From Stutzerimonas stutzeri (lineage in GTDB: Bacteria > Pseudomonadota > Gammaproteobacteria > Pseudomonadales > Pseudomonadaceae), in contig NZ_CP036186.1 in the NCBI RefSeq assembly GCF_015291885.1, positions 2,555,001 through 2,619,000 of the forward strand: a stretch of 64,000 nucleotides of DNA, given 5' to 3'. This document shows positions 59,053 to 64,000 of the stretch, piece by piece; the stretch's first letter is position 1, and each line of letters opens with the position of its first letter. Position numbers and translations under genes: made by a program. Under the pieces are notes generated by a model that was not told the origin of the DNA, did no database searches, and saw only the letters and a program-made list of their open reading frames with translations.

Positions 59053-59352
59053 TTACAGACGCGAGGGGGACCGTCGAATGACCCTGATCGAGTGACTGAG
59101 GTTCGGTTTGCGCGTCACGCTGATCGGGCGCCGGGTGACCGTATCGATGGTGATGTTCCAGAAGCCGGTACTCGGCACCACGATTTTCGCCGGGAATTTA
59201 TCGAACGCCCCACCATGGTAGGTGTGCCGACCGCCGTTCTTGAAACTGCGGAAATTGGCATCGTTCATCAGGCGGATGTTGCAGGTCTGCGAGCATTCGA
59301 TGACGACGATATCGTCCTCGTTGAGGTGCTCGCGCTGGTGTATGAACTTCAT
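59053..59352 (-). CDS. DUF1883 domain protein
   Basis: 99-residue soluble beta-rich protein starting MKFIHQREHLNEDDIVVIEC. It matches the DUF1883 family throughout (MNDANFRSFKNGGRHTYHGG, then FWNITIDTVTRRPISVTRKP). The family occurs in diverse proteobacteria, sometimes fused to TIR domains, with unknown function. GGAG precedes ATG 59352 by eight bases. It stands alone. Confidence 0.85.
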   Translation of the reverse strand: MKFIHQREHLNEDDIVVIECSQTCNIRLMNDANFRSFKNGGRHTYHGGAFDKFPAKIVVPSTGFWNITIDTVTRRPISVTRKPNLSHSIRVIRRSPSRL

Positions 59353-59683
59353 CGACTGCTCCGACAGCGCACATGGCGGCAAAGCGGCCAACGATAGCAT
59401 GCACACTCGTCAAATCGGACCGGTTGTGAGCCACGCGGGGGGCGTACTGTCGTGCCAGGCCTGCGCGCGGGTTGTTCAGTAGCGCGGGTTGTGTATCCTC
59501 TGTGTACCTATCCAACAGCTACCCTCCCTCCATGTCCAGCACGTCACTCCCCTGCTCTTCAAGCCTGCCCGCGGGAAGCCGACTGCTGTTTCTCTTCGAT
59601 ACCGGATTGCTGGCCCTGTGGTGAAACGCGGCTCGCCGCGTACTCAACCCATCGCCAACCCAGTTCATCGAGGAATGCCGCCC

Positions 59684-60832
59684 ATGCTAGCGGTCCGTAA
59701 CACCGTTCAGATCGACGCCCCTATCGTGCGCAACGCAACCCGTTGCGGTTTCTTCATGGCCGGCTTCGGCCTGTCCGTCTGGGCGCCGCTGGTGCCCTAT
59801 GTACGCGAACGCATCGAGATGACCGATGCAGTGTTCGGCCTTTTGCTGCTCTGCATCGGAGTCGGCTCGCTGACTTGGATGCCACTGTCCGGCGTGCTGG
59901 TAAGCCGCTGGGGCATCCGCCCGGTGCAGCTGTGCAGCGTCGTGCTATTGGCGTTGGCCCTGGCCGGCATGGCCCTGACCGACTCGATGCTGTTGCTGGC
60001 GCTGTCACTGTTCTGCTTCGGCGGCAGCCTGGGCGTCATCGACGTGATCATGAACATTCAGGCGGTGCTGGTGGAGACCGCGGTCGGCCGCCGGCTGATG
60101 TCGAACTTCCACGGCATGTACAGCCTCGGCGCCATCAGCGGCGCACTGATGCTCACGGGTTTGCTGACCGTCGGCCTGGCGCCGGAGATCGGCAGCTTTC
60201 TGATGATCGGGCTGATAGTTGCGGCGAACCTCGGCCTGGCCCGCGGCTTTCTGCCCAATCGTGCGCCGGGCGGCGGCTTCGCCTTCGTGCGGCCCACAGG
60301 CGTGGTGTTACTCGTAGGCCTGATGTGCTTTGTCGTCTATCTGGCCGAAGGCGCCGTGCTGGACTGGAGCGCGCTTTACCTGACCGGTGAGAAAGGCCTC
60401 GAAGTGGCCAAAGGCGGCCTGGGTTACGCAGCCTTCGCCCTCATGGTGACCATCGCGCGCTTCGCTGGCGGCCCGCTGGTCAATGCGCTCGGCACGGCCC
60501 GCGTCATCGCCTTTGGCGGGTTGCTCGCTGCGTTCGGCATCGGCCTGAGCCTGGCCGCCGAACACTGGGCCGTGGCGCTGATCGGCTACGGATTGTGCGG
60601 GCTGGGCTGCGCCAACGTCTCGCCGGTGCTGATTTCATCCCTGAGCCGGCAGGATGGCATGCCGGTACAACTGGCCGTCACCGTGGCGACCACCATCGGT
60701 TTCGCCGGAGTCCTCGCGGGCCCGGCCATGATGGGCGTGGTCGCGCATTTCAGCTCGCTGGGCATGGCCTTCGCGCTGCTCGCCGTCCTGCTGGTCGGCA
60801 TCGTGCCGTTCTGCCGTCGCTTCACCGCGTGA
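59684..60832 (+). CDS. Major facilitator superfamily transporter
   Basis: 382-residue inner-membrane protein with twelve predicted membrane segments. Cytoplasmic loop motifs are VSRWGIRPVQLC after TM2 and the corresponding loop after TM8. Other segments include MSNFHGMYSLGAISGALML and GYGLCGLGCANVSPVLISSL, similar to the small sugar/drug MFS proteins of the YbjJ type. ATG 59684 (MLAVRN) has GAGGA nine bases upstream; the upstream frame to 59489 is not credible. Substrate unknown. Confidence 0.88.
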   Translation: MLAVRNTVQIDAPIVRNATRCGFFMAGFGLSVWAPLVPYVRERIEMTDAVFGLLLLCIGVGSLTWMPLSGVLVSRWGIRPVQLCSVVLLALALAGMALTDSMLLLALSLFCFGGSLGVIDVIMNIQAVLVETAVGRRLMSNFHGMYSLGAISGALMLTGLLTVGLAPEIGSFLMIGLIVAANLGLARGFLPNRAPGGGFAFVRPTGVVLLVGLMCFVVYLAEGAVLDWSALYLTGEKGLEVAKGGLGYAAFALMVTIARFAGGPLVNALGTARVIAFGGLLAAFGIGLSLAAEHWAVALIGYGLCGLGCANVSPVLISSLSRQDGMPVQLAVTVATTIGFAGVLAGPAMMGVVAHFSSLGMAFALLAVLLVGIVPFCRRFTA

Positions 60833-60854
60833 CCCCGGATAGAATGCGCGCCCT

Positions 60855-61895
60855 ATGCGAATCCCAGACCTGCAGCTACGCCTTGCCGATATCGGCGCCA
60901 AGCCCCGTCATATCGGGCGAATGACCCGTGCCTGGCTCAAGGGCCTGCCGCTCGATGTCGGCCGGCGCCAGCAACAGGCCGAGGACTTCCTGCCGCTGAG
61001 CGTGCGCGCAGGGCTGCCGGCGCTGAGCGCCGAGATCGACGGTCTGGCGCGGCTGCGTTCCGAACATCCGGCGGCCGACGGTTCGGCGCGCCTGCTGGTG
61101 GAGCTGGCCGATGGGCAGATGGTGGAAAGCGTCCTCCTGCCGCGCGACGGCCTGTGCGTGTCCAGTCAGGTCGGCTGCGCCGTAGGCTGTGTGTTCTGCA
61201 TGACTGGCAAGAGCGGACTGCTGCGTCAGCTGGGCAGTGCCGAAATTGTCGCCCAGGTCGCCCTCGCCCGACGCTTCCGCCCGGTGAAGAAGGTGGTGTT
61301 TATGGGCATGGGCGAGCCCGCACACAATCTCGATAACGTGCTCGAAGCCATCGACCTGCTCGGCACGGACGGCGGCATCGGCCACAAGAATCTGGTGTTC
61401 TCCACCGTCGGCGACATGCGCGTGTTCGAGCGCCTGCCGCAGCAGCGGGTCAAACCGGCGCTGGCCCTGTCCCTGCACAGCACCGATGCGGCGCTGCGTC
61501 AGGCCCTGCTGCCGCGGGCGCCGCAGATCACACCCGACGAACTGGTCGACCTCGGCGAGGCCTACGCCCGCGCGACCGGATTCCCGATCCAGTATCAGTG
61601 GACCCTGCTCAAGGGCATCAACGACAACCAGGATGAGATGGATGGCATCCTGCGCCTGCTCAAGGGCAAGTACGCGGTGATGAACCTGATCCCCTACAAC
61701 AGCCTGGAAGATGACGAATATCAGCGTCCCGATGGCGAGCGCATCGTGCAGATCGTGCGTTATCTGCATAGTCGCGGCGTGTTGACCAAGGTACGCAACT
61801 CGGCCGGCCAGGACATCGATGGCGGGTGCGGCCAGCTCCGCGCCCGGGCCGAGCAGGTGCTCGATCGCAAGCGACGCGTTGATCGTGGGGCCTGA
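60855..61895 (+). CDS. RlmN/Cfr-family radical SAM RNA methyltransferase paralogue
   Basis: 346-residue radical SAM enzyme. The 4Fe-4S motif is CAVGCVFC (CxxxCxxC) near residue 112. Other family stretches are VKKVVFMGMGEPAHNLDNVL, VFSTVGDMRVFERL, and ALALSLHSTDAALRQALLP. The C-terminal NSAGQDIDGGCGQLRARA holds the second methyl-carrying Cys. True rlmN in pseudomonads lies beside pilF/hisS-type genes; here it lies between an MFS transporter and a kinase, so this is probably the second family copy. Its RNA target is not known to me. Confidence 0.9.
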   Translation: MRIPDLQLRLADIGAKPRHIGRMTRAWLKGLPLDVGRRQQQAEDFLPLSVRAGLPALSAEIDGLARLRSEHPAADGSARLLVELADGQMVESVLLPRDGLCVSSQVGCAVGCVFCMTGKSGLLRQLGSAEIVAQVALARRFRPVKKVVFMGMGEPAHNLDNVLEAIDLLGTDGGIGHKNLVFSTVGDMRVFERLPQQRVKPALALSLHSTDAALRQALLPRAPQITPDELVDLGEAYARATGFPIQYQWTLLKGINDNQDEMDGILRLLKGKYAVMNLIPYNSLEDDEYQRPDGERIVQIVRYLHSRGVLTKVRNSAGQDIDGGCGQLRARAEQVLDRKRRVDRGA

Positions 61896-61976
61896 ACCCA
61901 CAAGCTCCAGTCACTGTCCCAGCGCAATACCCCCGCCGCCCACACTGCCCATCTCAGCAAGGAAAGCGCAAGCCGC

Positions 61977-63293
61977 ATGCACACATTGGAACAACTGGAA
62001 CGTGGTGAACTGGCCGGAATCCGCCGCCTCGATCTCTCGACCGACCTGCAGAGCTTCCCGGAGGCGATCTTCGCTCTCGCCGATACGCTGGAAGTGCTGA
62101 ATCTCTCCGGTAACCGACTCAAGAGCCTGCCGTCCGACCTGTCCCGTCTGCGCAAGCTGCGCATTCTGTTCTGCTCGGACAACCTCTTCACTGAGGTGCC
62201 GGACTGCCTCGGCGACTGCGAGCAGTTGGAGATGATCGGCTTCAAGGCCAATCAGATTCGCCATCTGCCCGCCGCCGCGTTGCCGTCGGCGTTGCGCTGG
62301 CTGATCCTCACCGACAACCAACTGCAGGCGTTGCCTGACGAGATCGGCAACTGCCGACGCCTGCAAAAACTGATGCTCGCTGGCAACCAGCTGTCTTCAC
62401 TGCCGGATTCGCTGGCCAATTGCGTCAATCTCGAACTGCTGCGCATCGCCGCCAACCGCCTGCCAGCGCTGCCCAACTGGCTGCTGACACTGCCACGCCT
62501 CAGCTGGCTGGCCGCTGCCGGCAACCCCTTCAGCGACGCCAGCGAAGCGATGAGCCTCGCGCGCCATTCATTACCGGCGATCCCGCGCGAACAGGTCTCC
62601 CTGCACGAGCAGCTGGGCCAGGGTGCATCCGGCATCATCTACCGTGCTGGGTGGCAGCCAACCGGGCAAGCGCCCAAGCAAATGGCCGCCAAGCTGTTCA
62701 AGGGCCATGTCACCAGCGACGGCCTGCCCCACAGCGAGATGGCCGCCTGCGTATCCGCTGGCGCCCATCCAAACCTGATCGATGTTGCCGGGCCGCTGGC
62801 CGATCAGCCGGGGCAAACACCGGGGCTACTTATGGATCTGGTCGAGCCGGCCTTCCAGCCACTGGCTGGTCCGCCGTCGCTGGTCAGTTGCACGCGCGAT
62901 TGCTACGCCGAAAATAGAAGCTTCACTTTGGAGCAGGTGCTACGCATTGCCAGCGGCACCGCCTCGGCAGTCGCTCATCTGCATGAACGCGGCATCCTCC
63001 ATGGCGATCTGTACGCCCATAATCTGCTGGTCGATCCAAAGGGCGAATGCCTGCTCAGCGATTTCGGCGCTGCTTCGTTCTTCGAGCCGGACAGTGCCAC
63101 TGGCCAAGCGCTGAAACGCATAGAATCACGCGCTTTCGGTTGTCTGCTGGAAGAATTACTGCAACGCTGCCCAGACCTCGAAAACGACGCGCGCCGGCAC
63201 ACTCTGCTCAAGCTACAGAACCAGTGCATGTCCGAGCAGCCGGAACGCCGCCCAAACTTCAGCCAAATCCACACTACTCTCGCCGCGCTCTGA
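61977..63293 (+). CDS. Leucine-rich-repeat serine/threonine protein kinase
   Basis: 438-residue soluble protein. Residues about 30-190 hold roughly seven leucine-rich repeats of the LxxLxLxxNxLxxLP type (for example LEVLNLSGNRLKSLP, LQKLMLAGNQLSSLP). Residues about 205-438 form a Hanks-type kinase: Gly loop LGQGASGIIYRA, catalytic Lys in MAAKLFKG, catalytic loop ILHGDLYAHNLLVD (HGD in place of HRD, giving an RD-minus kinase), and metal site SDFGAA in place of DFG-A. No signal peptide or membrane anchor, so it is cytoplasmic or exported by other means. Target unknown. Confidence 0.92.
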   Translation: MHTLEQLERGELAGIRRLDLSTDLQSFPEAIFALADTLEVLNLSGNRLKSLPSDLSRLRKLRILFCSDNLFTEVPDCLGDCEQLEMIGFKANQIRHLPAAALPSALRWLILTDNQLQALPDEIGNCRRLQKLMLAGNQLSSLPDSLANCVNLELLRIAANRLPALPNWLLTLPRLSWLAAAGNPFSDASEAMSLARHSLPAIPREQVSLHEQLGQGASGIIYRAGWQPTGQAPKQMAAKLFKGHVTSDGLPHSEMAACVSAGAHPNLIDVAGPLADQPGQTPGLLMDLVEPAFQPLAGPPSLVSCTRDCYAENRSFTLEQVLRIASGTASAVAHLHERGILHGDLYAHNLLVDPKGECLLSDFGAASFFEPDSATGQALKRIESRAFGCLLEELLQRCPDLENDARRHTLLKLQNQCMSEQPERRPNFSQIHTTLAAL

Positions 63294-63318
63294 CGCGCCT
63301 TCCGGAGCGACTCCTGCA

Positions 63319-63768
63319 ATGACCTCACCCGAAGCAGACGAAGAACGCACGCCATATCCCAAGCCCTATACGGAGGTGCCCATCGATCAGGACCCGTTCA
63401 TCCGTGGTTTGAAACAGCGCCTGCCCGAGCATTTGCGTGAGTCGTTCAACGAAGAGCAGCTAGACGCATTGCGTGGGGTGTTCGGCGCAAGGTCATGGGT
63501 CAGGCACCGTGTTGATCTGCGCGGCACGGTACGGTTTTGGCGCGACCGCTATTACTTTGCGATCGTCGCCGGACGCAACAAGCGAAACCTGACGCGACCA
63601 CAGCAGAATCTCTCGCTCATGGCCAAGGCTGCGTTGGCGACCTTGTTCCTGCTGTTCTCCGCGCTGGTGGGCCTGGTAATCCTGTATCTGCTCAAGTCGG
63701 CGCTGGGAATCAATCTTTTCCCAGGATTCTCGCTGGGGCTTTGGGACTGGCTTAAAGAGAGTCTATAG
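63319..63768 (+). CDS. Hypothetical protein with C-terminal membrane segment
   Basis: 149 residues. The first ~95 are soluble and charged (LKQRLPEHLRESFNEEQLDA, then VRHRVDLRGTVRFWRDRYYF). Residues about 101-127 are a strong membrane helix (ALATLFLLFSALVGLVILYL), followed by a hydrophobic end. GGAGC lies 10 bases before ATG 63319. It is 25 bases after the kinase gene on the same strand and may form an operon with it. Family not recognised with certainty. Confidence 0.75.
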   Translation: MTSPEADEERTPYPKPYTEVPIDQDPFIRGLKQRLPEHLRESFNEEQLDALRGVFGARSWVRHRVDLRGTVRFWRDRYYFAIVAGRNKRNLTRPQQNLSLMAKAALATLFLLFSALVGLVILYLLKSALGINLFPGFSLGLWDWLKESL

Positions 63769-63774
63769 ACGGAA

Positions 63775-63791
63775 CCCGCCGCAACGGCGGG
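63775..63791 (+). terminator. Hairpin between the membrane hypothetical and the DUF2970 gene
   Basis: CCCGCC pairs with GGCGGG around a 5-base loop, six bases after the stop codon. No T run. Confidence 0.4.
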
Positions 63792-63844
63792 GCGAGAATG
63801 GATCGCTCAGCTAGACTTCGGAGAAACCGCGATCAGAGGCAGCC

Positions 63845-64000
63845 ATGTCCGAAGCACCTATGAAAGACGAGCAGGAAAAAAGCCTGACACTTCGAGAAAT
63901 GCTGAGCAGCGTTCTGGCCGCGGCACTGGGCGTACAGAGCGGCAAGAACAGAGCCCGGGATTTCAGCCACGGAAAACCCAGCCACTTCATCATTCTCGGC
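63845..64000 (+). CDS. DUF2970 family protein (partial, runs off the window)
   Basis: 52 codons are visible from ATG 63845, with AGAGG eight bases upstream. The stretch LREMLSSVLAAALGVQSGKN, then RARDFSHGKPSHFIILG, matches the start of DUF2970 proteins, small single-helix membrane proteins of unknown function. The C-terminus lies beyond position 64000. Confidence 0.82.
   Translation, partial: MSEAPMKDEQEKSLTLREMLSSVLAAALGVQSGKNRARDFSHGKPSHFIILG

Overview
The window is a GC-rich chromosomal segment of a gammaproteobacterium, most likely a Pseudomonas of the stutzeri group (Stutzerimonas). The basis is gene content and gene order: aerobic cob genes in the order and relative orientation I remember from P. 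aeruginosa, MetH, ZapE, Cti, NfuA, a YbiT-type ABC-F protein and many short Pseudomonas-type hypotheticals. The species call is an inference. I saw no tRNA, rRNA, CRISPR array or prophage. The only mobile element is one intact IS630-family insertion sequence.

Positions 1-9160 are sugar and organic-acid catabolism. The window opens in the 3' end of a mannitol-dehydrogenase-family gene followed by xylulokinase. An acyl-CoA dehydrogenase and a LysR regulator then diverge from each other. Next comes a minus-strand gluconate-type operon in which gluconokinase is fused in frame to the small TRAP permease (DctQ), followed by DctM, DctP and a LacI/GntR-type repressor broken by a one-base frameshift. 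A GntR-like operator lies upstream of the fusion gene. A small parvulin (PpiC) ends the block.

Positions 9168-14024 hold ZapE and a LysR regulator facing a D-amino-acid dehydrogenase-like flavoprotein, a RidA-family protein and an orphan TAXI binding protein. A perfect 17-bp palindrome lies in the divergent promoter.

Positions 14067-33808 are a metal and cobalamin locus. A TonB-dependent receptor with a Zur-like operator precedes cobL-cobK and a 2Fe-2S protein. The cobGHIJ operon, a solitary CbiM-like cobalt permease and the cobW-cobN-chlI-chlD-cobF operon each sit behind their own cobalamin riboswitch. cobE and cobM complete the set. Together they cover precorrin-2 to hydrogenobyrinate by the oxygen-dependent route, plus the cobalt chelatase. 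CobB and the late genes are not here. B12-dependent metH lies 16 kb further on.

Positions 34227-46129 hold an ABC-F ATPase, an alpha/beta hydrolase, UppP, the IS630 element, a Cache-domain chemoreceptor, small hypotheticals, a DUF421 membrane protein, a type IB topoisomerase, and a two-gene signalling unit (REC-CheC/CheX plus PAS-GGDEF diguanylate cyclase).

Positions 46271-64000 hold NfuA, the Cti lipid isomerase, MetH, a GAF/degenerate GGDEF/EAL protein, an acyltransferase, a PnuC/NadR-kinase pair for nicotinamide riboside, two exporters, an RlmN-family paralogue, a leucine-rich-repeat protein kinase and small membrane proteins. The clearest candidate for something new is the gluconokinase-DctQ fusion, because it physically joins a TRAP transporter to the kinase acting on its likely substrate.
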